Origin: Nonomuraea sp.
GTDB taxonomy: Bacteria; Actinomycetota; Actinomycetes; Streptosporangiales; Streptosporangiaceae
Direction: 5' to 3'
Length of the DNA: 5,551 nucleotides
NCBI GenBank assembly: GCA_013362835.1
Contig: JABFVJ010000343.1
Location: 1-5,551, forward strand
Shown: positions 1 to 5,551 of the stretch, one piece after another
Layout of the letters: every line of letters starts with the position of its first letter
Numbering within the stretch: the stretch's first letter is position 1
Position numbers and translations under genes: made by a program
Notes under the pieces: generated by a model
The model's input: only the letters and a program-made list of their open reading frames with translations
Told to the model about the DNA's origin: nothing
Database searches by the model: none

Positions 1-110
1 GGGGTGGTGCGGGGTGTCGTCTCGTCCGCGTGCCGGCGGGTCGCTGCGCTACGGCTTGCCGAGTGGTCCGGCTGGTTCCCGAACGTCGTCAAGGGTCGGC
101 GAGTTGGTCG
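1..110. other. Left-edge stretch with no supportable gene
   Basis: This stretch lies downstream of the LacI-family gene. The plus strand is open here only as part of frames that continue antisense through the regulator. The minus strand has no credible start with a ribosome binding site. I looked for a transcription terminator for the minus-strand operon and saw only short G/C inverted repeats (for example CGGCTTGCCG at about 53-62) with no T-run, so none is called. The operon may end here or continue beyond the window. Confidence 0.5.
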
Positions 111-1136
111 TCATGGGGTGGTTGGTGGGGGGAGTTCGCCGGAGCCGCGGGGGATCAGGCGGGTGGGGACCGTTGAGCGGCGGGCCTTGGAGCGGTCGCC
201 GTCGAGGCGGGACAGGACCAGGGTGGCGGCGGCGGCGCCCATGGCGGCGGCGTCCTGGGCCACGACCGTGAGCGGGGGGTCGAGGACTTCGGCCAGGGGG
301 AGGTCGTCGAAGCCGACCAGGGCGACGTCGCGGCGGCGGGCTCGCGAGAGGGCCAGCACCGCGCCCATCGAGGCGAAGTTGTTGGCGGCGAACAGGGCCG
401 TCGGCGGGTCGGGGAGGGCGAGGAGGCGGAGGGTCGCGTGCACGGCGGCCTCCTGGTCGTGACCGGCTTCCACGAGCGCGCGGTCGAAGCGCAGCCCGGC
501 ATGGTCCAGGGCGTCGCGGTAGCCCTGGAAACGTTCGCGGCGGGTGTAGAGGGTGGCGGGGAGGTCGCCGACGAAGCCGATCCTGCGGTGGCCGTGGGCG
601 ATCAGGTGGGCGACCCCGGCGCGGGCGCCCTCGCGGTTGGCGCTGACGACGCTGTCGGCGGTGAGGCCGACGGCCGGACGGTCGAGGAAGACGATCGGCA
701 GCCCGGCCACGCGTTCGGTACGCAGGTGGCGGTGGTCGCCGGTGGCCGAGGGCACGATCATGAGGGCGCTCACCTGCCGGGCCAGGAACGTCGCGATGAG
801 CGAGTGTTCCAGCTCGGCCGTCTCGCTGGAGGAGCCGACGATGAGGGTGAGGCCGCGGGCGCGTACGGCGCTCTCGATGCCGCCCGCGACCGTGCCGAAG
901 AACGGGTTGCCCATCTCGGGGATGACCAGGCCGATCGCGGCGTCGCGCGCGCCGACCCGCATGTTGCGCGCCATGAGGTTGGGCTGGTAGCCCAGCCTTC
1001 TGACGGCCTCCATGACGCGTTCGCGGGTCTCCGCCGCCACCGGGCCGTCGTCGTTGAGCACCCGCGACACGGTCTTGGCCGTGACCCCCACCTCACGGGC
1101 CACGTCTGTCATCGTCGGACGCCGCATTTCGACCAT
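111..1136 (-). CDS. LacI/GalR-family transcriptional regulator, likely repressor of the adjacent sugar-uptake genes
   Basis: This 341-aa protein has the usual LacI-family length and layout. An N-terminal helix-turn-helix covers about residues 8-30 (TMTDVAREVGVTAKTVSRVL). It is followed by helix 3, the YQPN turn at 50-53 and a hinge helix at about 53-60. A periplasmic-binding-protein-like effector domain fills about 66-330, with GLVIPEMGNPFF at 69-80, FLDRP at 150-154, GFVGD at 187-191 and LVGFDDLPLAE at 273-283. The hinge leucine that intercalates into the operator in PurR and LacI aligns with Met59 here. The gene is last in the operon, 17 nt after the ATPase stop, so it is probably co-transcribed and autoregulated. 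The chosen ATG has a weak GGACGAG upstream; an in-frame ATG at 1127 would shorten it by three residues. Its likely targets are the two near-palindromes at 3941-3970. Family is certain; the effector (fructose or its phosphate) is inferred from neighbours. Confidence 0.95.
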   Translation of the reverse strand: MVEMRRPTMTDVAREVGVTAKTVSRVLNDDGPVAAETRERVMEAVRRLGYQPNLMARNMRVGARDAAIGLVIPEMGNPFFGTVAGGIESAVRARGLTLIVGSSSETAELEHSLIATFLARQVSALMIVPSATGDHRHLRTERVAGLPIVFLDRPAVGLTADSVVSANREGARAGVAHLIAHGHRRIGFVGDLPATLYTRRERFQGYRDALDHAGLRFDRALVEAGHDQEAAVHATLRLLALPDPPTALFAANNFASMGAVLALSRARRRDVALVGFDDLPLAEVLDPPLTVVAQDAAAMGAAAATLVLSRLDGDRSKARRSTVPTRLIPRGSGELPPPTTP

Positions 1137-1153
1137 GCTAGTGGCTCGTCCGT

Positions 1154-1966
1154 TCAGGACAGGCCGATGGCCTTGGCGGCGTCCTTGTCGGTCACGACGG
1201 ACTTGCCGTCCGACACCTGGACGGCGCCGGTCATGATCGCCACGACCTCGGCCATGCTGTGGTCGCGCGGCGTGATCTCGGCGACCCTGCGGCCGAGGCG
1301 CTGGATGTGCACGCGGTCGGCGATCTCGAACACGTGCGGCATGTTGTGGCTGATCAGGACGACCGGCGTGCCGTTGTCGCGGACCCGTTTGATCATGTCG
1401 AGCACCTGGCCGGACTCCTTGACGCCGAGGGCGGCGGTGGGCTCGTCCATGACCACGACGTGGGTGGCCCAGGCGACGGCCCTGGCCACGGCGACGCCCT
1501 GCCGCTGGCCGCCCGACAGGGACTCGACCGGCTGGGTGAGCGAACGCAGTCCGATCTTGAGGTCGGCCATGTGGCGGGCCGACTCCTCGCGCATACGCTT
1601 CTTGTCGAGCAGGCGGAAGACCGTGCCGAGGAGGCCGGGTTTGCGGAGTTCGCGGCCGAGGAACATGTTGGTCGCGATGTCGAGCGAGGCGGCGACGGCG
1701 AGGTCCTGGTAGACGGTCTCGATGCCGTGGCGGCGCGCGTCGAGGGGGTCGCGGAGGCGCACCGGCTCGCCGTCGAGCCTGATCTCGCCGGAGTCCGGCT
1801 GGAGCGCGCCGGTCAGCGCCTTGATCAGGCTGGTCTTGCCCGCGCCGTTGTCGCCGATGACGGCCAGCACCTCGCCGGGCATCAGGTCGAAGTCGGCGCC
1901 GTCGAGGGCGGTCACGTGGCCGTAGCGTTTGACCAGGCCGCGGGCCTGGAGCACGGGGGTCGTCAT
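1154..1966 (-). CDS. frcA: Sugar ABC transporter ATP-binding protein (FrcA-like, single nucleotide-binding domain)
   Basis: This 270-aa cytoplasmic ATPase powers the sugar importer by coupling ATP hydrolysis to the permease. All motifs are intact: Walker A GDNGAGKT at 38-45, Q-loop Gln87 (VYQDLA), signature LSGGQ at 150-154, Walker B VVVMDE at 170-175 with catalytic Glu175, D-loop AALG at 178-181 and H-loop His207. It carries one nucleotide-binding domain, whereas RbsA, XylG and AraG of the same CUT2 class carry two in about 500 residues. The single-domain form is typical of fructose FrcA-type systems, so it probably works as a homodimer. The start overlaps the permease stop by 4 nt (ATGA), which suggests translational coupling. 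Its strong Shine-Dalgarno AGGAGGAGG lies inside the permease's last codons. The function is clear; fructose as substrate rests on family resemblance and context. Confidence 0.95.
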   Translation of the reverse strand: MTTPVLQARGLVKRYGHVTALDGADFDLMPGEVLAVIGDNGAGKTSLIKALTGALQPDSGEIRLDGEPVRLRDPLDARRHGIETVYQDLAVAASLDIATNMFLGRELRKPGLLGTVFRLLDKKRMREESARHMADLKIGLRSLTQPVESLSGGQRQGVAVARAVAWATHVVVMDEPTAALGVKESGQVLDMIKRVRDNGTPVVLISHNMPHVFEIADRVHIQRLGRRVAEITPRDHSMAEVVAIMTGAVQVSDGKSVVTDKDAAKAIGLS

Positions 1967-2934
1967 CGGGTCCTCCTCCTGGAGAGCTGGTCCACCGCGA
2001 CCGCGAGGATGACCAGGATGCCGGTGATGAGCGTCTGGTAGATCGACGGTACGCCCATGAGCTGCAGCCCGTTGCGGAACACCCCCACGATGAGCGCGCC
2101 CACGAGCGTGCCGAGCACCAGGCCCCGGCCGCCGAACAGGCTGGTGCCGCCGAGGACGACCGCGGTGATGCTGTCGAGGTTGTCGGTCTGCCCGGCCTGC
2201 GGGTCGCCCACGCCCGTACGGGAGACCAGGAGCAGGGCGGCGATGCCGTACACGAGGCCGGCCACGGTGTAGACGCCGACGGTGAGGCGGCCGGTGCGGA
2301 TGCCGGTCAGGCGGGCGACCTCGGGGCTGTTGCCGAGCGCGTACACGTGGCGGCCCCAGGCCGTCGAGCCCAGCAGGTACGCGAACAGCAGGAACAGCAG
2401 GATCGTCAGCAGCGAGCCGTAGGTGACGTTCGTCTGCCCGATCCGGAAGGTCTGGCCGAGGAAGGTCAGCTCGGCGGGCAGGTTCGTGACCGTCTGTTCC
2501 TGGGAGTAGATGTGCGTGAGCGCGAACACCACGTTCAGCATGCCGAGCGTGACGATGAACGGCGGCAGCGAGATCCGCGTCACCAGCAACCCGTTGACCA
2601 GCCCGAACCCGGCGCAGACAGCGAGGCCGGCGGCGACGGCGAGCAGCGGGGGCAGGCCGCCGCCGACGGCCAGCTTGGTCATGACGATCCCGCCGAACGC
2701 CATGATCGCGCCGTTGGCGAGGTCGATGCCCGCGGTGAGGATGATCAGCGTCTGGCCGATGGCCAGCGTGCCGACGACCATGACCTGCTGGATGATCAGG
2801 GAGAAGTTGCTCCCGGTGAAGAACTGGCCGGAGTTGAGGCCGAAGAACACGCAGGCCAGCACGAGCGCGGCGAGCGGGCCCGCGACGGGCGTGCCGATCA
2901 GGCGGCGGGGCAGGGTCGCTTCGATGACGGCCAT
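1963..2934 (-). CDS. frcC: Sugar ABC transporter permease (FrcC/RbsC-like)
   Basis: This 323-aa integral membrane protein of the BPD_transp_2 family forms the sugar translocation path, probably as a dimer. Hydrophobic segments lie at about 15-34, 45-65, 69-88, 92-117, 123-141, 171-190, 217-238, 256-284 and 296-314. Family hallmarks are the GIDLANGAIMAFGG stretch at 69-82, a cytoplasmic loop ALGNSPEVARLTGIRTGRL at 199-217 that would contact the ATPase, and LGGTSLFGGRG at 261-271. The start codon lies 1 nt after the stop of the binding-protein gene, with a weak CTGGGG 5 nt upstream, so translation is probably coupled. The C-terminus ends in RRRTR, a positive tail consistent with a cytoplasmic end. 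Those arginine codons double as the ribosome binding site of the ATPase gene. Length and topology are normal for the family. Confidence 0.95.
   Translation of the reverse strand: MAVIEATLPRRLIGTPVAGPLAALVLACVFFGLNSGQFFTGSNFSLIIQQVMVVGTLAIGQTLIILTAGIDLANGAIMAFGGIVMTKLAVGGGLPPLLAVAAGLAVCAGFGLVNGLLVTRISLPPFIVTLGMLNVVFALTHIYSQEQTVTNLPAELTFLGQTFRIGQTNVTYGSLLTILLFLLFAYLLGSTAWGRHVYALGNSPEVARLTGIRTGRLTVGVYTVAGLVYGIAALLLVSRTGVGDPQAGQTDNLDSITAVVLGGTSLFGGRGLVLGTLVGALIVGVFRNGLQLMGVPSIYQTLITGILVILAVAVDQLSRRRTR
1971..1980 (-). promoter_or_regulatory. Ribosome binding site of the ATPase gene, embedded in permease codons
   Basis: AGGAGGAGGA lies 4 nt before the ATPase ATG. It is an almost ideal anti-Shine-Dalgarno match and is read in the permease frame as Arg-Arg-Arg, using the AGG codon that is rare in GC-rich actinomycetes. 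The codon choice appears to be kept for the ribosome binding site. Confidence 0.75.
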
Positions 2935-2935
2935 G

Positions 2936-3913
2936 TCAGCCCCAGCAGTTCGCCAGGCCGAAGGCGGTGTCCTTGGCCTCGACGCCGGTCGCGGGCTTGT
3001 CGGTGATCAGGGTGACGCCGGTGTCGGTGTAGCCGCTGACCTTCTTGCCGGTCTTGGCGAAGTCGGCGACGGCCTTGACGCCGTCCTCGGCCATCTTGAG
3101 CGGGTACTGCTGGCTGGTCGCGGCGATCTGCCCGGACTGCACCGCCTTGGTGCCGGTGCAGCCGCCGTCCACGGAGACGATCAGCACGTCCTTGTCGCGG
3201 CCCTTCGCCTTGAGCGCCGTGTACGCGCCGAGCGCCGCGGGCTCGTTGATGGTGTAGACGAGGTTGACGTCGGGGGCCTTCTGCAGGCAGTTCTCCATGG
3301 CGGTCTGGCCCTTGGCCTGGTCGCCGCGGGTGTCCTGGGAGCAGACGATCGACGGGTCGCCCTCGGGGATGCCGAAGCCCTTGAGGAAGCCGTCGTGCCG
3401 GAGCTGGCCGACGGTGATGCCGGGGGCCAGGTCCAGGGTGGCGATCTTGGCCTGCTTGCCGGCCATGGCGGCTTTGGCGTACTGGCCGATCAGCTCGCCG
3501 GCCTTGAGGTTGTCGGTGGCGAACAGGGCGTCGGTGGCGTCCTGCGGGTCGGTCGGGGTGTCGAGGGCGATCACCATGACGCCGGCGTCGCGGGCCTTCT
3601 TGATCGCGGGGACGATGGCCTTGGTGTCGCTCGGCGTGATCAGGATGCCCTTCACGCCGGCGGCGACCATGTTCTCGATGGCCGTGATCTGGCTGGCGTT
3701 GTCGCCGTCGAACTTGCCGGCGGCGCTCATCAGCTCCAGGCCGTTCGCCTGGGCGGATTTCTGCGCGCCCTCCTTCATCTTGACGAAGAACGGGTTCGTC
3801 TCCGTCTTGGTGATCAGTCCTACCTTGGGGGTGGACGAGGTGCTCTGGCCGTCGCCGCAGGCGGTGACGAGCAGGGCCGTTGCCAGCAGTCCGGCGGAAA
3901 GCTTTGCCATCAT
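2936..3913 (-). CDS. frcB: Sugar-binding lipoprotein of the ABC transporter (FrcB-like)
   Basis: This 325-aa extracellular receptor delivers sugar to the permease. Residues 1-18 form a lipoprotein signal peptide with a Lys at 4, a hydrophobic core and lipobox VTAC ending at Cys19, which would be lipidated and anchored outside the membrane. A Ser/Thr-rich linker (about 20-29) leads into a type I periplasmic-binding fold (Peripla_BP_4). Conserved ligand-site segments are [15 protein letters not shown] (36-50), [11 protein letters not shown] (116-126), [11 protein letters not shown] (221-231) and [15 protein letters not shown] (247-261). These strongly resemble FrcB-type fructose binders rather than ribose RbsB. 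Four further cysteines (191, 209, 252, 323) could form two disulfides. It is the first gene of the operon, as expected for the most highly expressed component. AGGAA lies 6 nt before the chosen ATG; a second ATG follows immediately. Class is certain; the exact sugar is inferred. Confidence 0.95.
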   Translation of the reverse strand: MMAKLSAGLLATALLVTACGDGQSTSSTPKVGLITKTETNPFFVKMKEGAQKSAQANGLELMSAAGKFDGDNASQITAIENMVAAGVKGILITPSDTKAIVPAIKKARDAGVMVIALDTPTDPQDATDALFATDNLKAGELIGQYAKAAMAGKQAKIATLDLAPGITVGQLRHDGFLKGFGIPEGDPSIVCSQDTRGDQAKGQTAMENCLQKAPDVNLVYTINEPAALGAYTALKAKGRDKDVLIVSVDGGCTGTKAVQSGQIAATSQQYPLKMAEDGVKAVADFAKTGKKVSGYTDTGVTLITDKPATGVEAKDTAFGLANCWG

Positions 3914-3919
3914 GAGCGG

Positions 3920-3924
3920 TTCCT
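3920..3924 (-). promoter_or_regulatory. Ribosome binding site of the sugar-binding protein gene
   Basis: AGGAA on the minus strand is separated by 6 nt from the ATG at 3913. It supports that ATG as the start of the first operon gene. Confidence 0.6.
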
Positions 3925-3940
3925 ATCACGGGGGATTCGA

Positions 3941-3954
3941 TGTCATCGTTGACA
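3941..3954. promoter_or_regulatory. Candidate LacI-family operator, copy 1
   Basis: TGTCATCGTTGACA is a 14-bp near-palindrome (12 of 14 positions symmetrical) with a central CG, the form recognised by LacI/GalR-family regulators. It differs by one base from the perfect palindrome TGTCAACGTTGACA. It lies 27 bp upstream of the binding-protein start, where bound repressor would block the minus-strand operon promoter. The assignment to the regulator at the end of the operon is an inference from position and symmetry. Confidence 0.65.
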
Positions 3955-3956
3955 TA

Positions 3957-3970
3957 TGTCGACGTTGACA
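3957..3970. promoter_or_regulatory. Candidate LacI-family operator, copy 2
   Basis: TGTCGACGTTGACA is also symmetrical at 12 of 14 positions and one base from TGTCAACGTTGACA. It repeats copy 1 with a 16-bp period, and the two share a perfect 9-bp direct repeat CGTTGACAT (3947-3955 and 3963-3971). The abutting half-sites create a further perfect palindrome, GACATATGTC, at 3951-3960. Both copies contain TTGACA on the plus strand, which could also serve as a -35 element for the kinase gene. A -10 could be TGGACT at 3989-3994 with 18-bp spacing, but this match is weak. Confidence 0.65.
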
Positions 3971-4048
3971 TTCGCCGTGCTGCGAGGATGGACTCCGATC
4001 CGGGAAACGTCAATGCCCCCGTGCCGTAACGAATCGGCCACGTGTGCC

Positions 4049-4060
4049 AGGAAAGGCAGG
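4049..4060 (+). promoter_or_regulatory. Ribosome binding site that decides the kinase start
   Basis: AGGAAAGGCAGG lies just before the ATG at 4065, with 4 nt between its last AGG and the start. An in-frame GTG at 4044 precedes this purine-rich run and would add seven residues that do not look like the start of a PfkB kinase. The ATG at 4065 gives MIAVLGE, the expected first beta strand. Confidence 0.6.
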
Positions 4061-4064
4061 TTCG

Positions 4065-5153
4065 ATGATCGCGGTTCTGGGCGAATGCGTCGCCGACGGC
4101 TTCACCGGCCCCACCGGCCCGTCAGGGCCGGGCGGAGCGGCGGACCCAGGCGACCGGCTCGGGCCGCACGGAGAAGCGGGCGCGGAGCACCCGGTCAGGC
4201 CGCACGGAGAAACGGGCGTCGGCGGGCCGGGTGAGGTGGGTGGAGTCGGCGGGCCGGGCGAGGTGGCTGGGGTCGGCGGGCCGGGCGGGGTGGCTGGGGT
4301 CGGGTTGTGGGTGTTGCCGGGGGGTGGGCCGGCGAACACGGCCGTGGCGCTCGCGCGGCTCGGTACGCCGGCCCGCTTCCTCGGGCGCATCTCCGGTGAC
4401 GCGTTCGGGGGGTTGTTCCGCGCGCACCTGACGTCCTCGGGCGTGGACCTGTCGGCGGCGGTCGAGGCGCCCGAACCGAGCACGCTCGCCGTCGCCGCCC
4501 TCGACGACCGGGGCCGGGCCGCGTACACCTTCTACGCGGGCGGCACCGCCGACTGGCAGTGGAGCCGGGACGAGCTGGACCCGAGCCGGCTCGGCGGGGC
4601 GTCCTGCCTGCACACCGGATCCATGGCCCTGGTACGCGCTCCGGGGTCGGCGGCGGTCGAGGAGTTCGCGCGGGCCGCCGCCGGGCGGGCGACGGTCTCG
4701 GTCGACCCGAACGTACGGCCCACGTTCGCCGCCCGCGAGGACTACCAGGTGGCCCGGTGGTGCGAATGGGCCGACATCCTCAAACTCAGCGACGACGACC
4801 TGGCGTTCCTGCTTCCGGGCGTATCCGTGGAACGGGCCTGCGACACCTGGCACGCCGCCGGCGCCCGGCTCGTCGTGGTCACGCGGGGCGCGGCGGGCGC
4901 CCTCGTGTCCCTGGACGGCGAACGCGCCGAGGTCCCGGCGCCGCGCGTCGCGGTCGTGGACACGGTCGGCGCCGGCGACTCCTTCACCGCCGGGCTCCTG
5001 CACGCCCTGGAGGCGAAGGGCCTGCTGGGCGGCCGCCTCGACGACCTCGACCTGGACGGCGCGGTGACGGCGGCCACGTTCGCCACCCGGGTCTCGGCGC
5101 TCACCTGCTCGGTCGCCGGCGCCAACCCACCCTGGGCGGACCAGCTCAGGTGA
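4065..5153 (+). CDS. PfkB-family carbohydrate kinase (probable fructokinase) with a Gly/Pro-rich N-terminal insertion
   Basis: This 362-aa enzyme should transfer phosphate from ATP to a free sugar, most likely imported fructose, in the cytoplasm. The first beta strand MIAVLGECVADGF (1-13) is followed by an unusual Gly/Pro-rich segment at about 14-80. Then come PfkB signature 1, GGGPANTAVALARLG (86-100); sugar-site segment YAGGTADW (157-164); DPNVRP (214-219), often seen in fructokinases; KLSDDD (240-245); VVTRGAAG (271-278); and signature 2, DTVGAGDSFTAG (299-310), with anion hole 302-304 and catalytic base Asp305. Typical family members are about 300-320 residues; the excess is the insertion. 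The ATG at 4065 is preferred over an in-frame GTG at 4044. It is divergent from the transporter operon, across the paired operators, matching the transporter-kinase pairing known from rhizobial frc loci. Ribose, KDG or another ketose remain possible substrates. Confidence 0.92.
   Translation: MIAVLGECVADGFTGPTGPSGPGGAADPGDRLGPHGEAGAEHPVRPHGETGVGGPGEVGGVGGPGEVAGVGGPGGVAGVGLWVLPGGGPANTAVALARLGTPARFLGRISGDAFGGLFRAHLTSSGVDLSAAVEAPEPSTLAVAALDDRGRAAYTFYAGGTADWQWSRDELDPSRLGGASCLHTGSMALVRAPGSAAVEEFARAAAGRATVSVDPNVRPTFAAREDYQVARWCEWADILKLSDDDLAFLLPGVSVERACDTWHAAGARLVVVTRGAAGALVSLDGERAEVPAPRVAVVDTVGAGDSFTAGLLHALEAKGLLGGRLDDLDLDGAVTAATFATRVSALTCSVAGANPPWADQLR
4162..4218 (+). repeat. 21-bp direct repeat with 36-bp period in the kinase gene
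   Basis: A 21-bp segment containing CCGCACGGAGAA occurs at 4162-4182 and again at 4198-4218, with 20 of 21 bases identical. The period is 12 codons, so the repeat is in frame and gives GPHGEAG (33-39) and RPHGETG (45-51). It directly adjoins the 27-bp tandem repeats and belongs to the same low-complexity insertion. Confidence 0.85.
4218..4298 (+). repeat. Three 27-bp tandem repeats within the kinase gene
   Basis: Three consecutive 27-bp units begin at 4218, 4245 and 4272, each starting GTCGGCGGGCCGGG. They differ at only a few bases and are in frame. They encode VGGPGEVGG, VGGPGEVAG and VGGPGGVAG (residues 52-78). Because the unit is nine codons, gain or loss of copies would keep the reading frame. 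Confidence 0.9.
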
Positions 5154-5163
5154 CGGGTGGGCG

Positions 5164-5551
5164 CTAGGAGCCGGCGGGCCAGGCGATCTGGGTGGAGCGG
5201 TGGTAGCCGAGCCCCATCGTGCGCCAGCGCGGGCCCTGCGCCGCCAGCCGCTGCCGGAACGCCGTCCAGTCGTGCGTGGTGTACGGCGACCAGCCCAGTT
5301 CGGCGAGAGCGGGCAGGCGGGGGGAACGCCATGGACTCGATGTCGGCCGACGTCCTGATCGTCTCGGTCCACAGCGGCGCCTCCACCCCGAGCACCTGCT
5401 CGGCCGGAAGCCCCTCAAGGTACGCGCCCGGGTCCCAGTCGTAGGCGTCCTCGACCTCGATCGTGCCCGCCCACGTCTGGCCGAGCCGGGTACGCCGGTC
5501 GTACTTCATGTCCAGGTACGTCCGGCTCGCCGGGGACATGATGACCTTCCT
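5164..5551 (-). pseudogene. Beta-N-acetylhexosaminidase (glycoside hydrolase family 20), C-terminal part, frameshifted
   Basis: The gene enters from the right edge, so only its C-terminal ~130 codons are visible. Frame one (5551 to about 5321) reads KVIMSPASRTYLDMKYD, then TWAG, YDWDP, GVEAPLWTET and SADIESMAFP. The Tyr and Asp of TYLDMKYD, the Trp of TWAG and the Trp-Glu of LWTE match substrate-pocket residues known in Streptomyces GH20 enzymes. Homology then continues in another frame, RLPALAELGWSP to the TAG at 5166-5164. The shift is caused by one extra C in the C6 run at 5319-5324; five Cs would restore AFPRLPAL. Unshifted translation would run on antisense through the kinase to 4742. 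Family members remove terminal N-acetylglucosamine from chitin fragments or glycans. It is convergent with the kinase, 10 nt apart, and has no evident link to the transporter. The cause may be a sequencing error or a real mutation. Confidence 0.85.

Larger units (their letters stand above)
3914..4064. promoter_or_regulatory. Divergent promoter region between the transport operon and the sugar kinase gene
   Basis: This 151-bp region separates the starts of two divergent transcription units and must hold both promoters. It contains the paired operators at 3941-3970. No convincing -10 hexamer could be assigned on either strand. On the minus strand, TTGACG at 4013-4008 is a possible -35 but has no good -10 partner. 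Shared control of uptake and phosphorylation by one regulator is the simplest reading. Confidence 0.6.

Noticed and set aside
438..1712. Long plus-strand open frame (424 codons) opposite the regulator and ATPase genes
   Set aside because: It is antisense to two clearly homologous genes, has low-complexity Gly/Ala/Asp/Val composition and no recognisable domain. Long antisense open frames are common in very GC-rich DNA.
2510..3952. Plus-strand open frame of 480 codons opposite the permease and binding-protein genes
   Set aside because: It mirrors the codon bias of the minus-strand genes, lacks family motifs and would run through the promoter region.
4001..4014. Possible third LacI operator around GGGAAACGTCAATG
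   Set aside because: It matches only about half of TGTCAACGTTGACA and is not symmetrical.
4218..4298. CRISPR-like array
   Set aside because: The units are directly adjacent with no spacers, in frame and within a coding sequence.
5154..5163. Bidirectional terminator between the convergent kinase and hexosaminidase genes
   Set aside because: The gap is only 10 nt and no stem-loop with a T-run is visible there or in the flanking gene ends.
4122..5372. Minus-strand open frame (416 codons) spanning the kinase gene
   Set aside because: Its Arg/Pro-rich product includes repeats that simply mirror the kinase tandem repeats, and the kinase strand carries intact PfkB motifs.
4742..5539. A 265-residue minus-strand protein beginning with hexosaminidase sequence
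   Set aside because: Only the portion above about 5321 is real homology. After the C6 run it is out of frame, and the rest is a shadow antisense to the kinase.

Overview
The window is very GC-rich DNA with GC-ending codons, short intergenic gaps and GTG/ATG starts with AGG-type ribosome binding sites. Together with a lipoprotein-type sugar-binding protein and a GH20 hexosaminidase whose closest remembered relatives are from Streptomyces, this points to an actinomycete (Streptomyces/Streptosporangiales-like). The genus cannot be fixed from the sequence.

Layout: positions 1-110 hold no supportable gene. From 3913 down to 111, on the minus strand, lies a compact four-gene operon: sugar-binding lipoprotein (3913-2936), membrane permease (2934-1963), ATPase (1966-1154) and a LacI-family regulator (1136-111). 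The gaps are 1 nt, a 4-nt ATGA overlap and 17 nt. Gene order and protein type match the fructose-type FrcB-FrcC-FrcA uptake systems (CUT2 family with a single-domain ATPase). A PfkB-family sugar kinase (4065-5153) is transcribed divergently on the plus strand. The 151-bp region between the two transcription units carries two 14-bp near-palindromes (3941-3954 and 3957-3970). Both are close to a perfect LacI-family operator with a central CpG, so the regulator at the end of the operon probably controls both directions.

The likely pathway is binding of a free sugar (fructose is the best guess) outside the cell, ATP-driven import without phosphorylation, then ATP-dependent phosphorylation by the kinase. 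The LacI regulator would sense the sugar or its phosphate. This is a non-PTS route.

At the right edge, convergent with the kinase and only 10 nt from it, is the C-terminal end of a GH20 beta-N-acetylhexosaminidase on the minus strand. It is split by one extra C in a C6 run.

The most unusual element is a Gly/Pro-rich, collagen-like insertion of about 65 residues near the kinase N-terminus. It contains three in-frame 27-bp tandem repeats and a 21-bp direct repeat with a 36-bp period. I see no sign of a wholly new system; the rest is a recognisable sugar-uptake locus with some unusual details.
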